DNA of 64,000 nucleotides from Streptomyces sp. NBC_01288 (lineage in GTDB: Bacteria > Actinomycetota > Actinomycetes > Streptomycetales > Streptomycetaceae): contig NZ_CP108427.1 of assembly GCF_035982055.1 (NCBI RefSeq), positions 2,232,001-2,296,000 of the forward strand. The letters are read 5' to 3'. The notes beneath the pieces are model-generated. The model worked only from the letters and a program-made list of their open reading frames with translations, did not search any database and was not told the DNA's origin. The position numbers and the translations under genes are program-made. Below, in pieces: positions 25,205-34,137 of this stretch (its first letter is position 1; each line of letters starts with the position of its first letter).

Positions 25205-26014
25205 TCAGCCGGTGAGCTTGCCGACCTTGCGGGCGCTCAGGTCGATGACGAAGTCACGGGCGTCGATCCACGGCCCGTTCTTGACCTTCGGGAACAGCCG
25301 TACGCAGCGGTGCTCGCCGCACTGGTCGAGGTCTCCGGACTGCCGTCCCGGAGTGGCCTTGTAGACCATGGCCATCAACAACAGCTGGTCGGGCGAGGTG
25401 AGTTCGTTGCCGGTGGCGTCCTTGTAGTCGGCCTTCAGGCCCGCGCCCTGCGGGCTGGCGAGCAGCAGCTCGGCCGCCTCGACGTTCTCGGCGTGGCTCG
25501 CCGGCGGCTGCACTCCGTGCTGGGTGCCGGTCTGTTCGACCTTGCCGGTGTCGAGGTTGACGGTCTTGGTGACGACCGTGTCGTCCTTGTAGTCGTAGAA
25601 CGTCACGTCCGCGCGGCGCGGCGCGTTCGGGTTGTCCAGTTCGCTGGTCTCGGGGTCGGCGAGTTGCACGTCGAGGCGCTGCGGTCCGCGCTTCCCGTCG
25701 ACGTTCTCACTGGAGTTGAGGAACTGCTGGTTCACCGCGATCCGCTCGACGCGCTGGGTCTCGTCGTCGGTGAGCGGGTCGCGGCCCGTGCCCTTCTCGC
25801 CCTCGGCGGGGGCCTGTTGCACGACACCGGGTGCCGCGCCCTGCCCGTCCGCCGCCTGCTGCTGGGTGGACCCGGCCGCCTTGCCGGTGCCGCCCGACTC
25901 GTCGGCACCCGCCGTGCCCGGCAGGGTGATGCCGACCATCACGGCGGTCCCGGCCACCGCTATGGCCGTCCCCGCCACCACTTTGCCCAGGTGGCGGTGC
26001 ACTGTCCTTCGCAC
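25205..26014 (-). CDS. Secreted protein resembling copper amine oxidase N-terminal domains
   Basis: 269 residues from GTG 26014 (GGGGGA just upstream); further upstream codons do not look like protein. Signal peptide KVVAGTAIAVAGTAVMV, then a Gln/Gly-rich linker. From about residue 110, PRRADVTFYDYKDDTVVTKT, HGVQPPASHAENVEAAELLL and a closing GPWIDARDFVIDLSARKVG follow the layout of amine oxidase N2/N3 domains. It lies 73 bases before the catalytic-domain gene on the same strand, so the pair looks like one oxidase split in two. The domain match is by eye. Confidence 0.6.
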   Translation of the reverse strand: MRRTVHRHLGKVVAGTAIAVAGTAVMVGITLPGTAGADESGGTGKAAGSTQQQAADGQGAAPGVVQQAPAEGEKGTGRDPLTDDETQRVERIAVNQQFLNSSENVDGKRGPQRLDVQLADPETSELDNPNAPRRADVTFYDYKDDTVVTKTVNLDTGKVEQTGTQHGVQPPASHAENVEAAELLLASPQGAGLKADYKDATGNELTSPDQLLLMAMVYKATPGRQSGDLDQCGEHRCVRLFPKVKNGPWIDARDFVIDLSARKVGKLTG

Positions 26015-26080
26015 ATTTCCCCCTACTCCCCCTGGGTCCTCCCCGGACCATCGGGAGCGGTGTCTGTCCCACTCGGTTCG

Positions 26081-26102
26081 GGATACGGCATACGTCGTAT
26101 CC
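26081..26102. promoter_or_regulatory. Palindromic operator candidate between divergent genes
   Basis: GGATACG at 26081-26087 and CGTATCC at 26096-26102 form perfect 7-bp arms around an 8-base centre. It is 67 bases before the amine oxidase N-domain gene and about 60-110 bases before glgX. The size fits a dimeric repressor site. The regulator is unknown. Confidence 0.45.
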
Positions 26103-26211
26103 ACTGGTCATTTGGTAAGAGGGACGTAAGTCATAGGTGGTTCCCTCACTTTCGGGGAGACTCATGGCCAAGGCGCCCCGGTGGCGGGGCCCGGCTGAAA
26201 GAGTCGTGACC

Positions 26212-28329
26212 ATGCAGGTCTGGCCTGGAGAGGCGTATCCACTCGGTGCCACGTACGACGGCGCCGGCACCAACTTCGCGGTCTTCACGGAGGCCGCGGA
26301 CCGAGTAGAGCTGTGTCTGCTGCACGACGACGGCTCGGAGACGGCGGTGGAACTCCGCGAGAGCGACGCGTTCGTGCGGCACGCGTACGTGCCCGGCATC
26401 ATGCCCGGACAGCGCTACGGCTTCCGCGCGCACGGCCCGTACGCCCCCGAGCGCGGCCAGCGGTGCAACTCCGCGAAGCTGCTGCTCGACCCGTACGCGA
26501 AGGCGGTCTCCGGATCGATCGCCTGGGGCGAGGAGGTGTACGGCTACCACTTCGACGCGCCCGACAAGCGCAACGACCTGGACTCGGCGCCGCACACCAT
26601 GACGTCGGTCGTGGTCAACCCGTACTTCGACTGGGGCGACGACCGGCTGCCCCGGCACGGATACCACGAGACCGTCCTCTACGAAGCCCACGTCAAGGGC
26701 CTGACGATGCAGCACCCGGGGCTGCCGGAGGAGTTGCGCGGCACGTACGCGGCGCTCGCGCATCCGGCGGTCATCGAGCACCTGGTGGAGCTGGGGGTGA
26801 CCGCCCTGGAGCTGATGCCGGTGCACCAGTTCGTGAACGACCACCGGCTGGTCGACATGGGGCTGAACAACTACTGGGGCTACAACACGATCGGTTTCTT
26901 CGCCCCGCACAACGCGTACGCCTCCTGGGGCGACCGCGGCCAGCAGGTCCTGGAGTTCAAATCGGCGGTACGGGCGCTGCACGAGGCCGGTATCGAGGTC
27001 ATCCTGGACGTCGTCTACAACCACACCGCCGAGGGCAACCACCTGGGGCCGACGCTGTCCTTCAGGGGCCTCGACAACCCCTCGTACTACCGGCTGGCGG
27101 AGGACCCCCGCTACTACATGGACACCACGGGGACGGGCAACTCGCTCCTCATGCGGTCCCCGCACGTGCTCCAGCTGATCATGGACTCGCTGCGCTACTG
27201 GGTCACCGAGATGCACGTCGACGGCTTCCGCTTCGACCTCGCGGCCACCCTGGCACGGCAGTTCCACGAGGTGGACCGGCTGTCGTCGTTCTTCGACCTC
27301 GTGCAGCAGGACCCGGTGGTCTCCCAGGTGAAGCTGATCGCGGAGCCCTGGGACGTCGGCGAGGGCGGCTACCAGGTGGGCAACTTCCCACCCCTGTGGA
27401 CGGAGTGGAACGGCAAGTACCGCGACACCGTGCGGGACATGTGGCGGGGCGAGGGGCGCGCGCTCGCCGAGTTCGCCTCCCGGCTGACCGGCTCGTCCGA
27501 CCTCTACCAGGACGACGGCCGTCGCCCCCTGGCGTCCATCAACTTCGTGACCTGCCACGACGGGTTCACCCTGAACGACCTGGTGTCGTACAACGACAAG
27601 TACAACCAGGCCAACGGCGAGGACAACCGGGACGGCGAGAGCCACAACCGGTCCTGGAACTGCGGGGCCGAGGGCGACACCGACGACGCGGCCGTCCTGG
27701 AGCTGCGCGCGCGGCAGAAGCGCAACTTCGTCGCCACGCTGATGCTGTCCCAGGGTGTGCCGATGGTCAGCCACGGGGATGAGTTCGCGCGCACCCAGAA
27801 GGGCAACAACAACGCGTACTGCCAGGACAGTGAGCTGGCCTGGGTGAAGTGGCCCGAGGTCGACGCCGATCCGGCGGAGTTGCTGGCCTTCACGCGCGCG
27901 TTGGTGTGGCTGCGCAAGGAGCATCCCGTGTTCCGGCGCCGGCGCTTCTTCCACGGGCGGCCCGTGGAGGGCACCCACGACGAGCTGTCGGACATCGCCT
28001 GGTTCACCCCGGAGGGCAAGGAGATGACCCAGCGGGACTGGGACTCGGCGCAGGCGTCCGCACTGTCGGTGTTCCTCAACGGCAACGCCATCTCGGAGCC
28101 CGGTCAGCGCGGGGAGCGGATCGCCGACGACTCCTTCCTGATGCTGTTCAACGCCTCTCCGGAGACGCTGGAATTCGTCGTGCCGGTCAATCACGGCCGC
28201 CAGTGGGAGGTGATCGTGGACACGGGCCGCGCGGAGGGGGTGCCGGCGGGCACGGGCGCGAAGGTGAAGGCCGGGGACAGGCTGACCCTGGTGGACCGCA
28301 GCATGACGGTGCTGCAACGGCCCACCTAG
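26212..28329 (+). CDS. glgX: Glycogen debranching enzyme GlgX/TreX
   Basis: Isoamylase-type GH13 enzyme of about 705 residues that cleaves alpha-1,6 branches of glycogen, yielding linear maltodextrins for TreY. N-terminal CBM48 begins QVWPGEAYPLGATYDGAG; catalytic blocks are DVVYNHTAEG, DGFRFDLA (nucleophile Asp), LIAEPWD (acid Glu) and VTCHDGFTLNDLV (third Asp). ATG 26212 fits family starts. ATG 26164, with GGGGAGA close by, would add 16 residues and remains possible. treY follows 101 bases later on the same strand. Confidence 0.93.
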   Translation: MQVWPGEAYPLGATYDGAGTNFAVFTEAADRVELCLLHDDGSETAVELRESDAFVRHAYVPGIMPGQRYGFRAHGPYAPERGQRCNSAKLLLDPYAKAVSGSIAWGEEVYGYHFDAPDKRNDLDSAPHTMTSVVVNPYFDWGDDRLPRHGYHETVLYEAHVKGLTMQHPGLPEELRGTYAALAHPAVIEHLVELGVTALELMPVHQFVNDHRLVDMGLNNYWGYNTIGFFAPHNAYASWGDRGQQVLEFKSAVRALHEAGIEVILDVVYNHTAEGNHLGPTLSFRGLDNPSYYRLAEDPRYYMDTTGTGNSLLMRSPHVLQLIMDSLRYWVTEMHVDGFRFDLAATLARQFHEVDRLSSFFDLVQQDPVVSQVKLIAEPWDVGEGGYQVGNFPPLWTEWNGKYRDTVRDMWRGEGRALAEFASRLTGSSDLYQDDGRRPLASINFVTCHDGFTLNDLVSYNDKYNQANGEDNRDGESHNRSWNCGAEGDTDDAAVLELRARQKRNFVATLMLSQGVPMVSHGDEFARTQKGNNNAYCQDSELAWVKWPEVDADPAELLAFTRALVWLRKEHPVFRRRRFFHGRPVEGTHDELSDIAWFTPEGKEMTQRDWDSAQASALSVFLNGNAISEPGQRGERIADDSFLMLFNASPETLEFVVPVNHGRQWEVIVDTGRAEGVPAGTGAKVKAGDRLTLVDRSMTVLQRPT

Positions 28330-28430
28330 AAGGAGCACGGTCGGCCGGCCGGACACGTGGTCGGCCGATCAGCGGACCGGATGCGGGTGTCGATGACACG
28401 AAAGACGGCCGGGCGGGTACGTAGGTCTGC

Positions 28431-30788
28431 ATGACACCTGAGCGACCCGACCCGGCAGTGCCCACGGCCACCTACCGGCTGCAACTGCAGCCCGAGTTCC
28501 CGTTCGCGGCGGCGGCGTCGGCCGTTCCGTACCTGGCGTCGCTCGGCGTCTCGCACCTGCACCTGTCCCCCGTCCTGGAGTCCGTCCCGGGTTCGACGCA
28601 CGGCTACGACGTCGTCGACCACGCGCGCGTGCGGGGCGAACTCGGCGGCGAGGACGGCCTGCGGGCCCTCGCGCGCACCGCACGGGAGCACGGGCTCGGT
28701 CTCGTCGTCGACATCGTCCCCAACCACATGGCGATGGCCCCGCGCCACAATCACGCCTTGTGGGAGGTGCTCCGGGAGGGTCCCAAGTCGCCGTACGCGC
28801 GCTGGTTCGACATCGACTGGGAGGCGCAGGGCGGGCAGGTGCTGCTGCCGGTGCTGGGCGGTCCGGTCGGCGCGGAACTGGAGCACCTGGCGGTCGACGG
28901 TGACGTCCTGCGCTACTACGACCACGTTTTCCCGCTGCGGGAGGGCACCGCGGAACTGCCGCTGCCGCGGCTCCTGGACGCGCAGTGGTACCGCCCCGTG
29001 TGGTGGCGGCTGGCCCGCACCGAGCTCAACTACCGGCGTTTCTTCAGCATCTCGGAGCTGATCGGGGTGCGCGTCGAGGACCCGGAGGTCTTCGACGCCA
29101 CCCACGCCAAGATGCTGCAACTGCTGCGCGAGGGCGTCGTCGACGGCCTGCGCGTCGACCACCCCGACGGCCTCGCCGACCCCGACGACTACCTCGCGCG
29201 GCTGCACGAGGCGACCGGGGGCCGCTGGACGGTCGTCGAGAAGATCCTCGCGGACGGGGAGCACCTGCCGGCGTCCTGGCCCGTCGCGGGCACCACCGGC
29301 TACGACGCCCTCCGGCAGGTCGACGGGATGTTCACGGACCCGGCGGGCGCCGGTGAACTCCTGGGCCAGTACCGGAGGTTCGCGGCCCCGCAGACCGACC
29401 GGGGCGGACAGTGGGAGGCGACGGTACGGCGGGCGGCCTACAAGGTGCTCACGCACGAGCTGGTCGCCGAGATGGACCGGCTCACCCGGGTCGCGGCCCG
29501 CCTCTGCGCCACGTCCCCGGAACCCGCGCTGCGCGACCGGGCCCCCTGGGCGCTGCGGACCGCCCTCCTGGAACTCCTGGTCCGCCTGGAGGTGTACCGG
29601 CCGTACACCTCGGGCGACACCGCCGCCGTCGTCACCGAGGAGGCGGCGGCCGAGGCCCGGCAGGCGTTCGTCGTCCCGGAGGAGGCGGGCGCCGTCGACG
29701 TCGTACGGGAGCTGCTGCTGGGGCGGTACGGGGACGGGCCCGAACAGGTCGAGTTCCGGACGCGGTTCGCGCAGACCGCGTCCGCGCTGCGGGCCAAGTC
29801 CGTGGAGGACACGGCGTTCTACCGCTATGTGCCGCTGCTGTCGGCGACCGAGGTGGGCGGGAACCCGGGGAGCCCGGCCGTGTCCCCGGAGGACTTCCAC
29901 GCGTACTGCGCGCGCGTGCAGCGCGACTGGCCCACCATGGGCACCGTCCTGTCGACCCACGACACCAAACGCAGCGCCGACGTACGGGCCGCGCTGGCCG
30001 TGCTCACCGAGGTACCGGAGCGCTGGGCGGACGTGCTGGCCGAGGTGACCCGTACCGGGGAGGGCGTGCCGGACGCTCAACTGGCGTGGGCGGCCTGGCA
30101 GACGGTGTTCGGGCTCGGCCCGGCGGACGCGGAGCGCGTCCAGGAGGCGCTGCTGAAGCATGTGCGCGAGGCGGGCCTGTACACGAGCTGGACGGAGCAG
30201 GAGCCGCCGTACGAGGAGGCGGTGGCGGCGTTCGTCGCGGCGGGCCCGTGCGGGGCTCCTGGCGAGCACGTGGCCGCGTTGCGCACGGCGCTGGAGCCGC
30301 ACATCCGGGCCAACATGCTGGGCGCCGCCCTGGTCCAGCTGACGATGCCGGGCGTACCGGACCTCTACCAGGGCACGGAGGCCGAGTACCGGGCCCTGGT
30401 CGATCCCGACAACCGGCGCCCCGTACCGTTCCCGCCCCCGCACCCCGGCGACAAGGGCGCGCTCACGGCCGCCGCGCTACGGCTGCGCGCCCGCCGCCCC
30501 GAGGTCTTCGGGGACGCGGCGACGTACGCCCCGCTGACGGCGGAGGGCCCGGCGGCGGCGCACTGCGTGGCGTTCTCGCGCTCGGGGGCCGTGGTCACGG
30601 CGGTGACCCGGCTGTCGGCGCGGCTCGCGGAGGCGGGCGGCTGGCGCGACACGGTGCTGCCGCTGCCCCCGGGGCGATGGGCCGATGTGCTGGCTCCGGA
30701 GCGGGAGTTCACGGGGCACGCACGCGTGGAGGACGTTTTCGGGGAGTTGCCGGTGGTGCTGTTGGAGCGGGTGGGCGAGAGCCACTAG
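28431..30788 (+). CDS. treY: Maltooligosyltrehalose synthase TreY
   Basis: 785-residue GH13 enzyme converting the reducing-end alpha-1,4 bond of maltodextrins to the alpha,alpha-1,1 bond of trehalose. The start TATYRLQLQPEFPF is typical, followed by VVDIVPNHMA, GLRVDHPDGLADP with the nucleophile Asp, VVEKILADGE with the Glu, and LSTHDTKRSADVR with the third Asp. Length is normal. Downstream of glgX; the partner treZ is 5.7 kb further on. Its stop overlaps by four bases that of the convergent P450-like gene. Confidence 0.96.
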   Translation: MTPERPDPAVPTATYRLQLQPEFPFAAAASAVPYLASLGVSHLHLSPVLESVPGSTHGYDVVDHARVRGELGGEDGLRALARTAREHGLGLVVDIVPNHMAMAPRHNHALWEVLREGPKSPYARWFDIDWEAQGGQVLLPVLGGPVGAELEHLAVDGDVLRYYDHVFPLREGTAELPLPRLLDAQWYRPVWWRLARTELNYRRFFSISELIGVRVEDPEVFDATHAKMLQLLREGVVDGLRVDHPDGLADPDDYLARLHEATGGRWTVVEKILADGEHLPASWPVAGTTGYDALRQVDGMFTDPAGAGELLGQYRRFAAPQTDRGGQWEATVRRAAYKVLTHELVAEMDRLTRVAARLCATSPEPALRDRAPWALRTALLELLVRLEVYRPYTSGDTAAVVTEEAAAEARQAFVVPEEAGAVDVVRELLLGRYGDGPEQVEFRTRFAQTASALRAKSVEDTAFYRYVPLLSATEVGGNPGSPAVSPEDFHAYCARVQRDWPTMGTVLSTHDTKRSADVRAALAVLTEVPERWADVLAEVTRTGEGVPDAQLAWAAWQTVFGLGPADAERVQEALLKHVREAGLYTSWTEQEPPYEEAVAAFVAAGPCGAPGEHVAALRTALEPHIRANMLGAALVQLTMPGVPDLYQGTEAEYRALVDPDNRRPVPFPPPHPGDKGALTAAALRLRARRPEVFGDAATYAPLTAEGPAAAHCVAFSRSGAVVTAVTRLSARLAEAGGWRDTVLPLPPGRWADVLAPEREFTGHARVEDVFGELPVVLLERVGESH

Positions 30789-31879
30789 CGGGTGCGGACC
30801 CTGAGGATCTTGGGCGAGCGCCGGACCAGGTCCTCAGGCGCCGTCCCGGCGCCCTCTGCGCGGCGGAGGCCCGGCAGGGCGGTCAGCAGGGCCCGCAGAC
30901 CGTGTTCGGCCGTGAGACGGGCGAGGAGGGCTTCGGAGGAGGTCCGGCGCCCGGTGCCGTGGGCGAGCGGGGCGGGGTCGGGGCGGAAGGCGTCGTAGCG
31001 GTCGGGGTCGGTGAAGCGCTCCGGGTCGCGGCCGGCGGCGCCGAGGAGGCAGGCGACGGTGGCCCCGGCGGGGATCGCGCCGACGGGTTCGGCGGCCCGG
31101 CGCAGCACGACGTGCAGCGGCGGATCGCGGCGCAGGGACTCCGCCCAGGCCCCGGCCGCGCGCTCGGGCCGGGCGCGGAGCACCTCCAACTGGCCCGGAT
31201 GGTCAAGGAGGTTGGCGAGGAACGACGCGAGCGCCCGCGCGGTGGTCTCACCGGCCGCGCCGAGCAGCGCGCCCACCAACCCCGTGACGGCCTCGTCGGT
31301 CCGCGCGGCGCACAGGACGGACAGCAGGTCACCACCCGGGTGGGCGCGCCGCCGGGCCGTCAACGGCCGCAGGAAGACGCCCAGTTCGGAACGCCCGCCC
31401 TCGGAGGGGCCGAGCCCCGTGCGACACCAGCGGTGCACACGCGCGGTCTCCTCGTACGGCAGCCCGAGCGCGGCCACGACCGAGGCGGTGGGCAGCCAGT
31501 CGCAGAACTCGGCCACCAGGTCGGCCTCTTCACGCGCGGCCAGCCTGCGGGCGAGGACATGGGCGCCGCGTTCGACGGCGGCGGTCAGGGCGGCCAGCGC
31601 GGGCCCGCGCAGCGCCCGGTCGAGGAGCCGGCCCGCTTCGGCCGGCCCGTCGCCGGGCAGGGCGACGAGCCGCGGGTCGGCGAGCGCGGCGCGGACGTCG
31701 TCGTAGCGGCTGACGAGCCAGGCGCCGAAGGGCTCGTCGTACACGAGCGGGTGGTGCGTGCGGAGGGTGCGGTAGAGCGGGTACGGGTCCCGTACGGCCG
31801 TCCGCAGGCTCGGCGGTCCCGGTGGACGGGCCGGGGTGCCCGCGGTCCGGGTGACGAGCACGTCCGTGAGACACAGCAC
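30785..31879 (-). CDS. Cytochrome P450-like protein lacking the heme Cys
   Basis: 364 residues, shorter than the usual 400. The P450 fold is clear: I-helix LGAAGETTARAL, K-helix ESLRRDPPLHVVLRRAAEP with ExxR, and RDPERFTDPDRYDAFRPD. The heme-binding loop, normally FGxGxHxCxG, reads AHGTGRRTSSEALLARL: Ser stands where the Cys ligand should be and the following Gly is lost. It may be a non-catalytic relative or use another ligand. GTG 31879 or GTG 31861 could be the start. It ends convergent with treY (four-base overlap). Confidence 0.78.
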   Translation of the reverse strand: MLCLTDVLVTRTAGTPARPPGPPSLRTAVRDPYPLYRTLRTHHPLVYDEPFGAWLVSRYDDVRAALADPRLVALPGDGPAEAGRLLDRALRGPALAALTAAVERGAHVLARRLAAREEADLVAEFCDWLPTASVVAALGLPYEETARVHRWCRTGLGPSEGGRSELGVFLRPLTARRRAHPGGDLLSVLCAARTDEAVTGLVGALLGAAGETTARALASFLANLLDHPGQLEVLRARPERAAGAWAESLRRDPPLHVVLRRAAEPVGAIPAGATVACLLGAAGRDPERFTDPDRYDAFRPDPAPLAHGTGRRTSSEALLARLTAEHGLRALLTALPGLRRAEGAGTAPEDLVRRSPKILRVRTR

Positions 31880-32348
31880 CGCCGTCCGCTCCCGTGGTCG
31901 TCGCTCCGCCTCCCGCCCTGGAGGGCGCGCGGCCGGTCGTCCGCGCTATGCGCACACGCGGATGCCCCCAGCCGACCACCGCACCGCGCGGGACGCAGCC
32001 CTCGTACGGCCGTACGGGTGAAGCAGGCGTCCCGTGGTCCTACGGCGTACGCGGCCCGGCCGCACGCCGTAGGACGGTCCCGGCCACCGGCTCGCACCCG
32101 CGTACGACCCCGGGGTGCGGGCCGGGCGGCGGGCGTGCGGGGACGAACGGCGGCGTCGGTGCTCCCGGTGCGGGGGTACGCGCGCGTGCACGATGGGGAC
32201 GTCACCGGGAGTGAGGGCCGAGGCCCCCGAGACCACCTGGAGAACCCCGGACCCCTGCTGGCACCAACGCCTCTACCGGCTGCCGGTAAATGCGCCTGGG
32301 CGCCCCCGGTAGCCTCCCCCACGGTCTTCTTGACACTTCCCGGAGCCC
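31880..32348. other. Divergent intergenic region with a strong hairpin
   Basis: No convincing gene in 469 bases, all very GC-rich. A perfect 12-bp inverted repeat, GTCCTACGGCGT at 32037-32048 with its complement at 32064-32075, encloses a second GC palindrome. Near the end, TACCGG-CTG-CCGGTA lies at about 32274-32288, and TTGACA at 32329-32334 could be the -35 of a promoter for the M14 peptidase gene. Confidence 0.5.
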
Positions 32349-33683
32349 GTGAAGTACTGCGGTTGCGAAGCCGGTGCGGACCAGTCGGGGGTGAGTCTCC
32401 TGCCGGAGTTGCGATACCCCAGTGTGACCGAACTGGTCTCGTCCGCAAGGGCGTTGGCCGGGCATCGGCCGGGCCTGTGCACCCTGAGGCAGGTGGGTCT
32501 CTCCCGCGCGGGCAGACCACTCCAGCTGCTGTCCGTGGGGCACGCCCAGCGCGCCGTCCTGGTGGTCGCGGGCGCCCACGCCAACGAGCCGACCGGCGGC
32601 TCCACTCTCCTCGCCCTGGCCGAACGGGCCATCAGGGAAAGGGAGTTGAGGTCGGACACCTCCTGGCACTTCCTGCTCTGCGCGGACCCGGACGGGGCGA
32701 GCCTGCATGTGACGCCGGCGCCACGCAGCCTGCTCGACTACCACCTGGGCTTCTACCGTCCGGCCGGGCCCGAGCAGCCGGAGTGGGCGCCCTCCGTGCT
32801 GCCGCCCGATCGACTGCCGCCCGAGACACGGACGTTGACCCGGGTGATCGACGAGCTGCGGCCCTACCTCCAGGTGACCCTGCACGGGACCGATCTGGGC
32901 GGCAGCTGGGTGCAGCTGACGAAGGACATACCGGGGCTGGCCGAGCCGTTCGCCAAGTCGGCCGCCGAGCTGCGCATCCCGGTGGAGACGGGCGCCTCGG
33001 ACGCGGCGGGCTGGCCCGCCTCGGGGCCCGGGGTGCATGTGATGCCGGCGCCCGGTTCGGACGTGGCGTACCCGAGCATGCCGGACGACGCCCGGCACAG
33101 CACCTGGTACCACGCGCACCGCTACGGCGGCCTGACCGCGGTCGTGGAGGTGCCGATGTGGGCCAGCGACCTGGTGGACGACCCGACACCGCATCCCGCC
33201 CCGGCCGCGGCGATACGGCGGCTGGCGCGCCGCCTGCTGCGGGACACCCGGGAGGTGGAGTGGGTCCTCGCCGACGCGCTGCCGCGCCTCCAGGGCGTCG
33301 ACACTCCGCTGTTGCGGGCCGCGGAGTGGGCCCTGGAGCTGGTGCCCGGTCTGGCCGCGGACTGGATGCACACACCGCCGGCCGACACGACGATGGCGTA
33401 CGTCGGCAGCGTGGACGCGTTCGGGCGCCGGCTGCCGTTGCGGGCCGCGGCGATGCTGCTGCGGGTCCTGCGGGAGCGGGACGACCGTGCGGCGCCCCTG
33501 CTCGAACACCTCGTGGCGACCTGGAGCGACGCCTTCGCGGAACGCTTCCGGGCCCGTTGGGTGCCCCTGGAGCACCAGGTCGAGCATCAGTCCCGCACGG
33601 TCGTGGCGGCGGCGCTGCACGCGCGCGTGCAGGCGGGCGGGTTCGGGGACGTACCCCACGCGCGTGCCCGGCGTTCGGCCTGA
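32349..33683 (+). CDS. M14-family zinc carboxypeptidase-like protein
   Basis: 444 residues from GTG 32349; the alternative GTG 32391 (430 residues) would fit if the TTGACA at 32329 is the promoter. VVAGAHANEPTGG gives the HxxE zinc pair and QVTLHGTDLGGSW the third His. The catalytic Glu is probably in TAVVEVPMW. It has no signal peptide, so it is probably intracellular, unlike digestive M14 enzymes. A clear paralogue (same HANEP/LHG/EVPMW-type blocks) lies 450 bases away on the opposite strand, with a protease inhibitor between them. Substrate unknown. Confidence 0.82.
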   Translation: MKYCGCEAGADQSGVSLLPELRYPSVTELVSSARALAGHRPGLCTLRQVGLSRAGRPLQLLSVGHAQRAVLVVAGAHANEPTGGSTLLALAERAIRERELRSDTSWHFLLCADPDGASLHVTPAPRSLLDYHLGFYRPAGPEQPEWAPSVLPPDRLPPETRTLTRVIDELRPYLQVTLHGTDLGGSWVQLTKDIPGLAEPFAKSAAELRIPVETGASDAAGWPASGPGVHVMPAPGSDVAYPSMPDDARHSTWYHAHRYGGLTAVVEVPMWASDLVDDPTPHPAPAAAIRRLARRLLRDTREVEWVLADALPRLQGVDTPLLRAAEWALELVPGLAADWMHTPPADTTMAYVGSVDAFGRRLPLRAAAMLLRVLRERDDRAAPLLEHLVATWSDAFAERFRARWVPLEHQVEHQSRTVVAAALHARVQAGGFGDVPHARARRSA

Positions 33684-33705
33684 CGCCGCCCGCCCCGTCC
33701 GCACC

Positions 33706-34137
33706 TCAGCTGTCCAGCGCGAAGACCTCTCCCGTGCGCGCCGCCAGGACGCACGCGTTCGAGAACGTCTTCCTGTAGTCGACCTGGCGTCCCTTCCACT
33801 CCCCGCGCGCGTGGGCGCTCACCGGGGCGTAGATCATCGGGCAGAACACGCTCCTGGCCGGGACGGCGTCGATGTCGCCGTCCGCGGCGCCCAGTTGGGC
33901 ACAGGCCTCGGCCGCGTGGGCGTGCCCCTGGGGCGGGTCGCACATGAGCAGGGTCCCGCGTGTGTCACTGGACCGGCTGTCGCCCCGGGTGACGGTGAGG
34001 TAGAGCCAGTCGCCCTGGATGCCGTGGCGGGGAGCGGACGCCTGGGCCGGTGCCTGTCCGGCGGCGAGGAGCACAAGTGCCGCCGCGAGCAGGGCACTCC
34101 GGAGAACGGTCGCTTGGAAGGTGAAGATGTAGGTCAT
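33706..34137 (-). CDS. Subtilisin inhibitor-like (SSI, I16) secreted protein
   Basis: 143 residues with a signal peptide (LLAAALVLLAAGQAPAQA). The mature part follows the Streptomyces subtilisin inhibitor: LYLTVTRGDS, LMCDPPQGHAHAAEACAQL, the reactive loop CPMIYAPV (P1 Met, as in SSI) and KTFSNACVLAA. All four Cys for two disulfides are present. Its ATG overlaps the stop of the M14 gene upstream (ATGA), so inhibitor and peptidase are co-expressed. It should inhibit subtilisin-like or neutral extracellular proteases. Confidence 0.9.
   Translation of the reverse strand: MTYIFTFQATVLRSALLAAALVLLAAGQAPAQASAPRHGIQGDWLYLTVTRGDSRSSDTRGTLLMCDPPQGHAHAAEACAQLGAADGDIDAVPARSVFCPMIYAPVSAHARGEWKGRQVDYRKTFSNACVLAARTGEVFALDS

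Noticed and set aside
29411..33778. A very long open frame (about 1450 codons) across treY, the P450-like gene and the M14 gene
   Set aside because: It is a by-product of GC-rich codon bias; it has no homology, is Arg/Gly/Pro-rich, and lies in the wrong frame or strand of recognised enzymes.
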